Below, one piece after another: positions 18,324-26,777 of a stretch of DNA of 64,000 nucleotides. Origin of the DNA: an uncultured Bacteroidia bacterium (GTDB taxonomy: Bacteria > Bacteroidota > Bacteroidia > Bacteroidales > UBA932). The stretch is taken from contig CACZZZ010000007.1 in assembly GCA_902785825.1 (NCBI GenBank), positions 1-64,000 on the forward strand, written 5' to 3'. The translations under genes were made by a program, and so were the position numbers. The stretch's first letter is position 1; every line of letters begins with the position of its first letter. The notes under the pieces were generated by a model. That model ran no database searches. It was not told the DNA's origin and was given only the letters and a program-made list of their open reading frames with translations.

Positions 18324-19097
18324 TTATTTGAGTTTGAAAATATAAGTGATTGTTCCTTGCTGAAGCGCCGGCGCGTCAGCGCTCTGATTAAAGTGGGCCT
18401 TCATGGCGGCGGATCTCGCCGCGGCCCATAAGGTCTGGTTATTCACGGTAGTGCCCTGGCCTCCAGCCACGGCTTTGGTGACGTTTCCATAGTTGTCCAC
18501 CCAGATGTCCACGACCACCTTGCCCTCATCCTGAACGGCGTAATCGGGCCTCGGAAGGGCTCCAAGCACGCTACGTCCTTTCACATGGGCGTTCGGGGTA
18601 CCGTCGGACTTGCCAACCTGGGTATTGCCCTTCGGATGGCCGGCCTTGAACTCGGCTGAAGGGTTCGTGGCCCCATGAGGGGCGAGGGAGGAGTCTTTCT
18701 TGCTCATCCCGGGGAACAGGGCGTTCTTGTTGATCTCCTCTTTCGGAGTCGGAACTTCCACGTCCCCGAAATCATCGGGCTTCGCCTCGGCGGTCTTGTT
18801 GGTCCTTTCAGACTTTATGGGAGACTCGCTTCTCTGGATAAGCTCGACGGGTTTGGTCCTGTCCACATCCTCGGCCTGAGGCTGCCGGCCAAGCCTCTGC
18901 CTTCTGATCTGCTGAGGCTCTTCCTCCTCGAAATCAATCAGGAAGGTCTGCTCCTCGGGTGGAGGATAGATGTATTTCAGACCCGTGAAAGCGCAGGAGA
19001 GCAAGACGACCATATGGACGGCGACCGTAAGGACGATCCCCGTCGTTGTGGAGACTTTCGCCTCCTTCTCTCTTTCGCGAAGGTACTGTTTCATCAT
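18324..19097 (-). CDS. tonB: TonB-family energy transducer
   Basis: A 257-residue protein with an N-terminal cytoplasmic tail, one membrane anchor (about residues 18-45), an acidic/proline stretch (YPPPEEQTFLIDFEEEEPQQ) and a periplasmic spacer. The TonB C-terminal domain follows (KVVVDIWVDNYGNVTKAVAG, AARSAAMKAHFN). It would pass proton-motive energy from ExbB/ExbD to outer-membrane transporters. Its start overlaps the exbD stop by four bases. Whether it serves TonB- or TolA-like duties cannot be told from the sequence. Confidence 0.88.
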   Translation of the reverse strand: MMKQYLREREKEAKVSTTTGIVLTVAVHMVVLLSCAFTGLKYIYPPPEEQTFLIDFEEEEPQQIRRQRLGRQPQAEDVDRTKPVELIQRSESPIKSERTNKTAEAKPDDFGDVEVPTPKEEINKNALFPGMSKKDSSLAPHGATNPSAEFKAGHPKGNTQVGKSDGTPNAHVKGRSVLGALPRPDYAVQDEGKVVVDIWVDNYGNVTKAVAGGQGTTVNNQTLWAAARSAAMKAHFNQSADAPALQQGTITYIFKLK

Positions 19098-19504
19098 TCA
19101 GGCTGTGTGGCCAATATTACCTTGTAGTGGTTCCGTTTGGCGATATTCATGACTGAGACAACCTCCCTGACGGGGACTGACTCGTCCGTGTAGATCGAGA
19201 AGGTGGGATCCTCCTCACCCTGGAGCAGGCCCACAAGCCCGTCTTCCAGCTCGGTGAATTGAACCGGGGTCTCATCTCCGTTGAGGTGGTAGGTGTAAGT
19301 CTCCCCACCCCAGTCTTTTATTGATACGCTGACGGTCGGCTTGGCGCTCACCTGGCCCGTGCTCTTGGGGAGCAGGAGCTTCAGGGCGTTCGGATTGACC
19401 AGTGTTGAGGTGACCAGGAAAAAGATCAGCAGCAGGAACACCAGGTCAGTCATGGAGGACATGGCCAAGTCCGACATCACTTTTGTGGATCTCTTGAAAG
19501 CCAT
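19094..19504 (-). CDS. exbD: ExbD/TolR-family biopolymer transport protein
   Basis: A 136-residue inner-membrane protein with a single N-terminal transmembrane helix (LVFLLLIFFLVTSTLV) preceded by MSSMTDLVF, where the Asp matches the proton-pathway Asp of ExbD. The periplasmic domain ends with FSIYTDESVPVREVVSVMNI. It is the partner of the ExbB gene three bases upstream and of TonB downstream. Confidence 0.93.
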   Translation of the reverse strand: MAFKRSTKVMSDLAMSSMTDLVFLLLIFFLVTSTLVNPNALKLLLPKSTGQVSAKPTVSVSIKDWGGETYTYHLNGDETPVQFTELEDGLVGLLQGEEDPTFSIYTDESVPVREVVSVMNIAKRNHYKVILATQPE

Positions 19505-19507
19505 GAG

Positions 19508-20245
19508 CTAGTTCTCCTCTTCGTTGTCAGCGGGTTCGTGCAGAAGGTCCATGAAGTCGATGGTCGCTGACTCCATCTTGAACATAAGGTCGGAGATCTG
19601 GGCCGTGAGGTAGTTGTAACCGAAGTAGGCGAGGATACCGACGATAAGACCGCCGACGGTTGTGATCATGGCGGTGTAGATACCACTGGAAAGCAGGGTG
19701 ATGTCGATGTTGTTCCCCGCGTTGGCCATATTGAAGAAAGCCTGCACCATACCGAGGACGGTTCCGAGGAATCCGATCATAGGGGCACCTCCGGAGATCG
19801 TGGCGAGGGTGGGAAGACCCTTCTCGAGCCTGGCGATCTCGACGTTACCCATGTTCTCAACCGCTGTCTGGATGTCATTCAAAGGCCTTCCGATCCTCTC
19901 GATTCCTTTCTCAACAAGACGGGCGACAGGGGAGTCGTACTTCTCGCAGAGCGACAAGGCGCTTTTGACCTTGCCTTCATGGATGTAGTCGCGGATGTCC
20001 CTCATGAAGTTCTTGTCAACCTGCTGGGCCTTGTGAATCATCCACCACTTCTTTCCGAAAATGTAAATGGCTATCACGGAGAGGATAGCGAGGACAATCA
20101 TTAGCCATCCGCCCTTGGCGGCCATCTGGATCAAAGAATAACTCTGCTCGACTTGCTGCGGGGCGGCCTGGGAGGCCATGGCCGCGGTTTCGGCCATTTC
20201 CGTCGCGGCGGAGTCCAGGCCTACCTGTAAGAGATGGAACAACAT
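19508..20245 (-). CDS. exbB: ExbB/TolQ/MotA-family proton channel protein
   Basis: A 245-residue membrane protein with helices near residues 50-70, 150-175 and 195-215. The family signature region is PTLATISGGAPMIGFLGTVLGMVQAF, followed by ITTVGGLIVGILAYFGYNYL. It forms the stator-like channel with ExbD that powers TonB. First gene of a seven-gene minus-strand unit; a promoter with TATCTTTG lies upstream. Confidence 0.93.
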   Translation of the reverse strand: MLFHLLQVGLDSAATEMAETAAMASQAAPQQVEQSYSLIQMAAKGGWLMIVLAILSVIAIYIFGKKWWMIHKAQQVDKNFMRDIRDYIHEGKVKSALSLCEKYDSPVARLVEKGIERIGRPLNDIQTAVENMGNVEIARLEKGLPTLATISGGAPMIGFLGTVLGMVQAFFNMANAGNNIDITLLSSGIYTAMITTVGGLIVGILAYFGYNYLTAQISDLMFKMESATIDFMDLLHEPADNEEEN

Positions 20246-20286
20246 AATTATAACGTACGTTTTATTGATTATCTTTTAAACAACAT

Positions 20287-20310
20287 GGCGTGGACTGCAC
20301 ATATCACGCC
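20287..20310 (-). other. Hairpin in the exbB leader
   Basis: ggcgtg (20287-20292) pairs with cacgcc (20305-20310) across a 12-base loop, inside the untranslated leader between the promoter and the exbB ATG. Six pairs only; a regulatory role is speculative. Confidence 0.3.
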
Positions 20311-20319
20311 ACCAACCTG

Positions 20320-20327
20320 CAAAGATA
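20320..20327 (-). promoter_or_regulatory. exbB operon promoter -7 box
   Basis: TATCTTTG on the minus strand, an exact TAnnTTTG match, leaves a leader of about 65-70 bases before the exbB ATG. It suggests that exbB-to-aroK can be transcribed independently of truA. No clear -33 TTG. Confidence 0.5.
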
Positions 20328-20348
20328 GTGAAAAAATACGACTTTTCC

Positions 20349-21119
20349 TTAATATTCTACCTTGCAGAGGAATAATGCGTGACCCGGAACGGATTCGCCG
20401 GCATCGCTTCGGGATCCGCCCTTCACCAAAGTGTCCATCCACTCCTCTTCCCGTCGTCCCCTGCCGATGTCCAGAAGGGAACCGACAACTGCCCGGACCA
20501 TATTCCTCAAGAACCTGTCGGCGCTGATGGTGAAGACAAGGTAGTCGTCCTCCGCGGCGGGGTAGCCCATCATCCTTACGTGGTCGGGAGTGTAAACCTC
20601 CCAAACGGCCTTTGTCACTGTGCAGATGGAGGTCTTGTTGTCTGTGCCGACCTTCTCGAAACAGCTGAAATAATGTTTTCCAAGCAGTTTGGTGGCCGCC
20701 CTGTTCATCTTGTCCACGTCCAGCGGGAAGGTGAAAAGGTAGGAGTAATGGCTGATGAAAGGGTCTTTTTTCCTGTGGATGAAATATTTGTATTCCCTCT
20801 GCCTCGCATCGAACCTCGAGTGGAAGTCTGGAGGTGCCGGCGTGATGTCGTGAACCTTGATTCCATGGGGCAGGATGGCATTTATTTTGTAGCCGACAAG
20901 CCCGGCGTCAAGGTCCTCGGCTGAGGTGTCAAAGTGAGCGACATAACCGACCGCATTGACCGTGGAATCAGTCCTGCCGGCGCCTGTGACGGAGATTCGC
21001 TCTCGAAGGAGAGTGGACAGGGCATCCTCGAGACACTCTTGGATGGTTTTATCGTGGCTCTGCGTCTGCCATCCATGAAAACCGGAGCCGTCGTAGGAAA
21101 GGTGGATCTTGTAGCGCAT
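20349..21119 (-). CDS. truA: tRNA pseudouridine synthase A
   Basis: A 256-residue TruA that modifies U38-U40 of tRNA anticodon arms. The catalytic Asp51 lies in SVTGAGRTDSTVNAVGYV. Other family features are MRYKIHLSYDGSGFHGWQ at the start, FDARQREYKYFIH and FLRNMVRAVVGSLLDIGRGR. The start at 21119 matches the family N-terminus; a much longer upstream reading is antisense to moxR and was discarded. Confidence 0.95.
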   Translation of the reverse strand: MRYKIHLSYDGSGFHGWQTQSHDKTIQECLEDALSTLLRERISVTGAGRTDSTVNAVGYVAHFDTSAEDLDAGLVGYKINAILPHGIKVHDITPAPPDFHSRFDARQREYKYFIHRKKDPFISHYSYLFTFPLDVDKMNRAATKLLGKHYFSCFEKVGTDNKTSICTVTKAVWEVYTPDHVRMMGYPAAEDDYLVFTISADRFLRNMVRAVVGSLLDIGRGRREEEWMDTLVKGGSRSDAGESVPGHALFLCKVEY

Positions 21120-21165
21120 GGAAGAGGCTGTTGTTGATACGCGAAAATATAAAAAAGAACATAAG

Positions 21166-22158
21166 ATGGAAAGCGTTAACATCAAAGAATTGAATGACCG
21201 TATCCAAAGGGAGAGCGCGTTTGTGGACATGCTGTCCCTCGAGATGGGGAAGGTCATCGTGGGCCAGAAACAGCTGGTGGAGAACCTGCTCATCGGACTC
21301 CTCGCTAACGGGCATATCCTTCTGGAAGGTGTTCCGGGACTTGCCAAGACTTTGGCGATCAGCACCTTGTCGCAGGCGATCGATGCCAAGTTCAGCCGCA
21401 TCCAGTTCACTCCTGACCTGCTTCCGGCGGACCTTGTGGGTACGATGATATATTCCCAGAAAGACGAGAGATTCGAGGTCCACAAAGGCCCTGTCTTCGC
21501 CAATTTCGTGCTGGCTGATGAGATCAACCGTTCTCCGGCAAAGGTCCAGTCGGCCCTTCTCGAGGCCATGCAGGAGCGTCAGGTCACTATCGGGGACGAG
21601 ACTTTCAAACTTCCCGAGCCTTTCCTCGTGATGGCTACCCAGAACCCTATTGAGCAGGAAGGAACCTATCCTCTTCCCGAGGCGCAGGTTGACCGTTTCA
21701 TGCTCAAGGTGGTCGTGAGCTATCCCAAGAAAGAGGAGGAGAAGCTCATCATCCGTATGAACAACTCCGGCGAGTTCCCGAAAGCCTCTCCGGTGATCAA
21801 GCCCGAGGACATAGTCCGGGCCCGCGAGGTCGTCAGGGACGTTTACATGGACGAGAAGATCGAAAGATACATAGTTGACATAGTTTACGCCACCAGGACT
21901 CCTGAGGAATATGGCCTCGGGAAGCTTAAGGACCTGATTTCCTTCGGAGGCTCGCCTCGAGCCAGCATCTCCCTCGCCATGGCCGCCAAGGCTTTCGCGT
22001 TCATCAGGCGCAGGGGATATGTGATTCCTGAGGATGTCAGGGCTGTCTGCAACGAGGTCCTGCGCCACAGGATCGGCCTGACCTACGAGGCTGAGGCTGA
22101 GAATGTGACGACTGAGCAGATAATAGCCGAGGTCATAAACGCCGTCCAGGTTCCTTAA
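21166..22158 (+). CDS. MoxR-type AAA ATPase of the bat operon
   Basis: A 330-residue MoxR ATPase, a chaperone-like remodeller typically paired with von Willebrand A proteins. Walker A is GVPGLAKT, Walker B is FVLADEINR, and sensor motifs include FLVMATQNPIEQEGTYPLPEAQ. The start at 21166 (MESVNIKEL) is the first ATG that fits the family. It heads a seven-gene plus-strand operon and is separated from the divergent truA by 46 bases. Confidence 0.93.
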   Translation: MESVNIKELNDRIQRESAFVDMLSLEMGKVIVGQKQLVENLLIGLLANGHILLEGVPGLAKTLAISTLSQAIDAKFSRIQFTPDLLPADLVGTMIYSQKDERFEVHKGPVFANFVLADEINRSPAKVQSALLEAMQERQVTIGDETFKLPEPFLVMATQNPIEQEGTYPLPEAQVDRFMLKVVVSYPKKEEEKLIIRMNNSGEFPKASPVIKPEDIVRAREVVRDVYMDEKIERYIVDIVYATRTPEEYGLGKLKDLISFGGSPRASISLAMAAKAFAFIRRRGYVIPEDVRAVCNEVLRHRIGLTYEAEAENVTTEQIIAEVINAVQVP

Positions 22159-22173
22159 TGATAGTTTGAGAAG

Positions 22174-23067
22174 ATGCCTTCGAATCCTTCAGCCAACGAA
22201 CTCCTGAAGAAGGTCCGCAAGATTGAGATCCGCACCCGGGCTCTGTCTCACCAGATCTTCGCCGGGGAGTACCACAGCGCCTTCAAGGGACGTGGAATGG
22301 CTTTCAGCGAGGTGCGTGAGTACCAATATGGGGACGATCCCCGTTCCATGGACTGGAACGTGACGGCTCGCCTTAGGGCTCCGTACGTCAAGGTCTATGA
22401 GGAGGAGAGGGAGATGACGGTCGTGTTGCTGATTGATATCAGCCGTTCCGGGCTTTTCGGCACAGTTGACAAGACAAAAAGGGATCTTATCGCCGAGATC
22501 GCGGCCGTGTTGAGTTTCTCCGCGGTGATCAACAACGACAAGGTCGGGGCGTTGTTCTTCAGCGACCGGGTGGAGAAGTTCATCCCGCCCAAGAAAGGCC
22601 GCGGACATTTGCTTCATATTATTAGGGAAATAATTGAGCTTAAGCCTGTTTCTGATGGCACCGACGTCGGTGAGGCCCTGAGGTTCCTAACAAACGCCAT
22701 CAAGAAGAAATGTACCGCTTTCGTCCTTTCCGACATGCTCGACGTGACTCCCGACGGGGCTCCCCGCTACGAGGATGCCCTGAAGGTGGCCCGCAATCGC
22801 CATGACATATCGGTGATAAAGGTATATGATCCTCGTGAGAAGACCATCCCGTCGGTGGGACTTGTCCATGTCAAGGATTCCGAGACAGGGGAGTCGGCCT
22901 GGGTCAATACCTCCAGCCGCAAGACCCGTTCGGAATATGCCAAGTGGTTCGGAAGGGTGGATGAGAATGAGCGGAAGCTCTTTAACCGTTACCAGATAGA
23001 CTCTGTCGATATCGCCACGAATGATGACTACGTCAAGGGTCTGATGGGATTCTTCGGGAGGAGATGA
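22174..23067 (+). CDS. DUF58 protein of the bat operon
   Basis: A 297-residue DUF58 protein with the characteristic EVREYQYGDDPRSMDWNVTAR and a degenerate VWA-like fold (VVLLIDISRSGLFG, with a DxSxS-like metal site). It lacks membrane helices. Partners of MoxR ATPases normally include such a protein. It starts 15 bases after moxR, and its stop overlaps the next gene by four bases. Confidence 0.92.
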   Translation: MPSNPSANELLKKVRKIEIRTRALSHQIFAGEYHSAFKGRGMAFSEVREYQYGDDPRSMDWNVTARLRAPYVKVYEEEREMTVVLLIDISRSGLFGTVDKTKRDLIAEIAAVLSFSAVINNDKVGALFFSDRVEKFIPPKKGRGHLLHIIREIIELKPVSDGTDVGEALRFLTNAIKKKCTAFVLSDMLDVTPDGAPRYEDALKVARNRHDISVIKVYDPREKTIPSVGLVHVKDSETGESAWVNTSSRKTRSEYAKWFGRVDENERKLFNRYQIDSVDIATNDDYVKGLMGFFGRR

Positions 23068-24059
23068 GAATGAGGAAGTTATTGAATATTATAGTATTGG
23101 CCTTCGTCTCTGGCGTCTCGGCTCTCGGGCAGGGAAAGCTGGTCCAGTCTGAGGATTCCTTTCTTGAGAAACTCCAGGAGAGGGATTCTGTCCTTATAGG
23201 AGACCAGCTCCGCTACGGGTTCCGCCTCAAAGACGTTCCGGCCGGAACGGGGCTCATGCTTCCGGATTTCTCGAAAGGCTTCTACAGAGGGGACAGCGTC
23301 GAGATAGCCCGTCCATGGGAGGCGGACACCTCCGCGGTCCGTGGAAGCAAGAAGGCTCCCAAGGCTTACGACATTGTTTTTTCGGTCATCATCACCTCTT
23401 TCGAGGAAGGAAAATACCTGCTTCCTCCTCTCTCCGTTGTTAAAGAGACCTCAGCCGGAAAACCGGACACGATAGTGTTCAAGCCCCATGAACTGGAGGT
23501 TTTCACCATCCCGGTGGACACCGCCACTTATAAGATTCACGACATAAAGGGCCAGATCAAATATCCTGTCACTTTCTCCGAGGTCCTGCCATACATCCTC
23601 GCTGTCCTTTTGGCCGCGTTGTTGGCATTCGCCATCAGGGCGCTTGTCATCGCGAGGAGGAAAAAAGCTTTCCCGGAGGCCGTTTCCAATGATCCTCCTT
23701 ACCTGATCGCTCTCAGGAAGCTCGAGAAGTTCCGCGGAGACAAGTATTGGGCAAAAGACAAGCAGAAGGTTTTCTATTCCGGAATCACTGATGCGTTGAG
23801 GGAATATATCGACTCCCGTTACGGGATCGACGCCCCCGAGATGACGACCGCTGAGATATTCGACAGCCTCGGCCATACCGATGTGCCGGCCGACCTCTTC
23901 GTGGAGATGAGACGGTTGTTCGAGACCGCTGACATGGTCAAGTTCGCCAAGGCTTTCGCGACCGATGAGGAGAATGCCGCCGCCGTGCCACTTGCCGTGA
24001 GATTTGTGACCTCGACCTACCAGGTCGATAACAAAGCTAATGAGGGAGGGACTGAGTGA
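23064..24059 (+). CDS. Bat-operon membrane protein
   Basis: A 331-residue protein with a signal peptide (LLNIIVLAFVSGVSALGQG), a beta-rich periplasmic part (IGDQLRYGFRLKDVPAGTG), and one transmembrane helix near the middle (YILAVLLAALLAFAIRALVI). A basic cytoplasmic tail holds an alpha-helical segment (VFYSGITDALREYIDSRYG). Position and architecture fit the protein usually found between DUF58 and BatA in Bacteroidota; its biochemical role is not established. It is coupled on both sides (ATGA before, TGATG after). Confidence 0.75.
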   Translation: MRMRKLLNIIVLAFVSGVSALGQGKLVQSEDSFLEKLQERDSVLIGDQLRYGFRLKDVPAGTGLMLPDFSKGFYRGDSVEIARPWEADTSAVRGSKKAPKAYDIVFSVIITSFEEGKYLLPPLSVVKETSAGKPDTIVFKPHELEVFTIPVDTATYKIHDIKGQIKYPVTFSEVLPYILAVLLAALLAFAIRALVIARRKKAFPEAVSNDPPYLIALRKLEKFRGDKYWAKDKQKVFYSGITDALREYIDSRYGIDAPEMTTAEIFDSLGHTDVPADLFVEMRRLFETADMVKFAKAFATDEENAAAVPLAVRFVTSTYQVDNKANEGGTE

Positions 24060-25045
24060 TGTTTTTCGAGTATCCAAAACTCCTGTGGCTCCTTCTGGTT
24101 CCGTTCCTGCTGGTCCTGAGGTACTTGTATATTGAGCTCAAGGATCGCCGGCCCCATTTCCGTGTGTCCAGGGCGACCCCTTGGAAGGCCGGAGGTCGTT
24201 CAGTCCTGTCATTTGTCCGCCATATTCCATTCATCCTGAGGACAGCCGCTTTGTGCTTGATAGTGGTGGCGATCGCTCGTCCCCGTTCCTCGACCAAGGT
24301 TGACAGGGTGGACACCGAGGGAATAGACATAGTCCTGGCGATGGATGTCTCGACGAGTATGCTCGCGAGGGATTTCACTCCCGACAGGATCAGCGCGGCT
24401 AAAGACATAGCGATAGAGTTCATATCCCAGCGCCCTACTGACCGCATGGGAATCGTTGTCTTCGCCGGGGAAAGCTACACTCAGTGCCCACTCACCACTG
24501 ACCGGGCTACCCTGATCAACTTGATGAAGGAGATTTCCACGGACCTTATCGAAGACGGCACCGCGATCGGAAACGGCCTCGCGACAGCTGTGGCCAGGAT
24601 CAAGGATTCGGATGCCAAGAGTCGGGTCGTGATTCTCCTCACCGACGGAGTCAACAATAGTGGCGAGGTGGCCCCTGAGACCGCCGCTGAGATCGCCAAG
24701 ACTTATGGGATAAGGGTTTACACAATCGGCGTTGGAGCTAATGGCGAGGCGCCTTATCCGGTGATGACCCCTTGGGGCGTCCAGGTCCAGAACATGAAGG
24801 TCGAGATCGATGAGAAACTTCTCTCGAACATAGCGGCCACAACCGGGGGACGTTATTTCAGGGCCACCGACAACACCAAGCTTTCGGAGATATATTCAGA
24901 GATCAACAAGATGGAGAAGGCCAAGGTGAGTGTGGACAGTTTCCCCGTTTACAAGGAACTTTTTGGAGGATATGCCCTCGCGGCGCTGATTTGCCTGCTC
25001 CTTGAGATCCTGATCAAAACTTTAGTATTGAGGAGGTTGCCATGA
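24059..25045 (+). CDS. batA: BatA, membrane VWA-domain protein
   Basis: A 328-residue protein with membrane segments at both ends (LLWLLLVPFLLVLRYLYI; YALAALICLLLEILIKTLV) around a VWA domain. The metal-ion-dependent adhesion site is intact: LAMDVSTSMLARDF (DxSxS) and LLTDGVNNSG. The ATG at 24059 overlaps the preceding TGA; a GTG three bases earlier is less likely. Bat proteins were linked to aerotolerance in Bacteroides, though the mechanism is unsettled. Confidence 0.92.
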   Translation: MFFEYPKLLWLLLVPFLLVLRYLYIELKDRRPHFRVSRATPWKAGGRSVLSFVRHIPFILRTAALCLIVVAIARPRSSTKVDRVDTEGIDIVLAMDVSTSMLARDFTPDRISAAKDIAIEFISQRPTDRMGIVVFAGESYTQCPLTTDRATLINLMKEISTDLIEDGTAIGNGLATAVARIKDSDAKSRVVILLTDGVNNSGEVAPETAAEIAKTYGIRVYTIGVGANGEAPYPVMTPWGVQVQNMKVEIDEKLLSNIAATTGGRYFRATDNTKLSEIYSEINKMEKAKVSVDSFPVYKELFGGYALAALICLLLEILIKTLVLRRLP

Positions 25046-26049
25046 TCATATTCGCTCATTCGGAATACCTTCTGCTCCTGCTTCTGATCCCGTTCTTCTT
25101 CCTTGGCATGGCCTTGTGGATGGGAGCGCGGCGCCGTCGTCTCCGGGCGATCGGAGATGAGGAACTGGTGAACCAGCTGATGCCTTCTTGGTCCCGCTCG
25201 AAAAGATGGGTGAGGACTATAATATATTCCCTCGCGTTTTTCTTCTTCGTCATAGGTCTTTCCAGGCCTCAGATCGGAGCCAAACTCAAGGAATATAAGG
25301 TCAAGGGCGCTGAGATCATGGTCGTCCTGGATGTCTCCAACTCCATGCTCGCGAAGGATTATTCCCCGAACAGGCTTGAGAGGGCGAAACTCGCCATCTC
25401 GAGGATAACCGACAAGCTCCAGGGGGACAGGATTGGTCTGATAATCTTCGCCGGCAGCTCGTTCGTTCAGCTCCCGATCACCACTGACTACGTGAGTGCC
25501 AAGATGTTCCTGAACAACATCTCCACAGAGTCGATACCCATTCAGGGAACCGCTATAGGTGATGCGATCAACACCGCCGTCAGGAGTTTCAGCGCCCAAA
25601 GCGAGAACAGCCGGGCAATAATTGTCATCACTGACGGAGAGAACCATGAGGACGATGCCGTGGCGGCGGCTTCCCAGGCCGCGGAGGCCGGAGTGAAGGT
25701 ATATACGATTGGCGTGGGATCCGCTGAGGGACAGCCGATTCCGATGGGTGGCAGCCTTCTGAAAGATAAGGAGGGGAATATAGTTGTGACTAAACTCGAT
25801 GAGGAGACCCTTAAAGAGATCGCTTCGGCGGGCGGTGGAGCTTATGTCCATGCCGGAAATGACGAGTTTGGACTTACCCCCATCGTGAATGACATAAGGA
25901 AAATGCAGGAAGAGGAGTACAGCTCAGTGGTCTTTGAGGAATATGACGAGCAGTTCATGTATTTCCTCGCGATCGCGCTGGCTCTGTTCGTCCTTGAGAT
26001 GTTGATCGGGGAGAGGCGCTCCCGCAGGCATTTGTTTGACAAAAGATGA
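25042..26049 (+). CDS. batB: BatB, membrane VWA-domain protein
   Basis: A 335-residue paralogue of BatA. An N-terminal helix (YLLLLLLIPFFFLGMALWM) and a second helix precede the VWA domain, which has VVLDVSNSMLAKDYSP (DxSxS) and IIVITDGENHED. A final helix (FMYFLAIALALFVLEMLIG) lies at the C-terminus. It overlaps batA by four bases and batC by four bases, which argues for stoichiometric production of the two VWA proteins and the TPR protein. Confidence 0.92.
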   Translation: MIIFAHSEYLLLLLLIPFFFLGMALWMGARRRRLRAIGDEELVNQLMPSWSRSKRWVRTIIYSLAFFFFVIGLSRPQIGAKLKEYKVKGAEIMVVLDVSNSMLAKDYSPNRLERAKLAISRITDKLQGDRIGLIIFAGSSFVQLPITTDYVSAKMFLNNISTESIPIQGTAIGDAINTAVRSFSAQSENSRAIIVITDGENHEDDAVAAASQAAEAGVKVYTIGVGSAEGQPIPMGGSLLKDKEGNIVVTKLDEETLKEIASAGGGAYVHAGNDEFGLTPIVNDIRKMQEEEYSSVVFEEYDEQFMYFLAIALALFVLEMLIGERRSRRHLFDKR

Positions 26050-26777
26050 TAAGAGTATTCAAATACATTCTCTCTTTATCCGTCTTTCTACTGGCCAGCA
26101 TGGAAATTGGTGCCCAGGTTGACAGGAGGGAGGTCCGTTCCGGTAACCGCCAGTTCTCCAAAGGCAACTGGCAGAGAAGTGAGATTGATTACAGGAAGGC
26201 CCTGGTCAAGGACACCGCCTCCTTCGCGGCTTCCTACAACCTTGCTGGAGCCTTGTATCGGCAAGATAATTTTGAGGAGGCAGGAAAGTCTCTGGAAAAA
26301 TTGAAAGAGGTGGCTCCTGAGAATGCCTATGCCGCTGATTATTACTACAATCTGGGTAATGTGGCCGTTCAGAAGAAAGATTGGGCAGGAGCGGTGGACG
26401 CTTATAAGCAGTCTCTCCTGAGGAGGCCGGATGACATGGACGCCAAGGAGAATTATGCCTATGCCAAGCAGATGCTCCAGAAGAATGGCGGCGGCGGTGG
26501 CGGAGACAACCAGAACCAGGACCAGAATCAGAATCAGGATAACCAGAACCAGGATAATCAGGATCAGAATAATCAGGATAATCAGAATAACCAGGACAAC
26601 CAGGACCAGAATAAGGACCAGAACCAGGGGCAAGGTCAGGGTGATGCCAAGATATCGCCCCAGCAGGCCCAGCAGATGTTGAATGCCATCCAGGCCCGGG
26701 AGAAAGAGACTCAGGACAAGGTCAACAAGGAAAAAGCCGCGGTTCTCAAATCCCGCCAGAAGGACAAGAATTGGTAA
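26046..26777 (+). CDS. batC: BatC, TPR protein with a Gln/Asn repeat tract
   Basis: A 243-residue exported protein: a signal peptide, three TPR-like units (VRSGNRQFSKGNWQRSEIDY; YYYNLGNVAVQKKDWAGAVD) and a GGGGGGD linker. About 50 residues of almost pure N/Q/D follow, then a basic helix (AIQAREKETQDKVNKEKAAV). TPRs fit the BatC scaffold role. The Q/N tract is low complexity and probably a flexible spacer. The stop overlaps the next ATG (TAATG). Confidence 0.88.
   Translation: MIRVFKYILSLSVFLLASMEIGAQVDRREVRSGNRQFSKGNWQRSEIDYRKALVKDTASFAASYNLAGALYRQDNFEEAGKSLEKLKEVAPENAYAADYYYNLGNVAVQKKDWAGAVDAYKQSLLRRPDDMDAKENYAYAKQMLQKNGGGGGGDNQNQDQNQNQDNQNQDNQDQNNQDNQNNQDNQDQNKDQNQGQGQGDAKISPQQAQQMLNAIQAREKETQDKVNKEKAAVLKSRQKDKNW
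26487..26642 (+). repeat. Gln/Asn/Asp low-complexity tract in batC
   Basis: Short degenerate units built on cag-aat/gat/aac codons encode alternating N-Q-D residues across about 50 codons (BatC residues 148-199), flanked by a poly-Gly run. Codon choice varies between cag-aac, cag-aat and cag-gat, so it is not a perfect microsatellite. Confidence 0.85.

Noticed and set aside
26088..26633. A 181-residue Ile/Leu/Val-rich frame opposite batC that looks like a membrane protein.
   Set aside because: It is the antisense of the Gln/Asn repeat codons; the hydrophobic run is a by-product.
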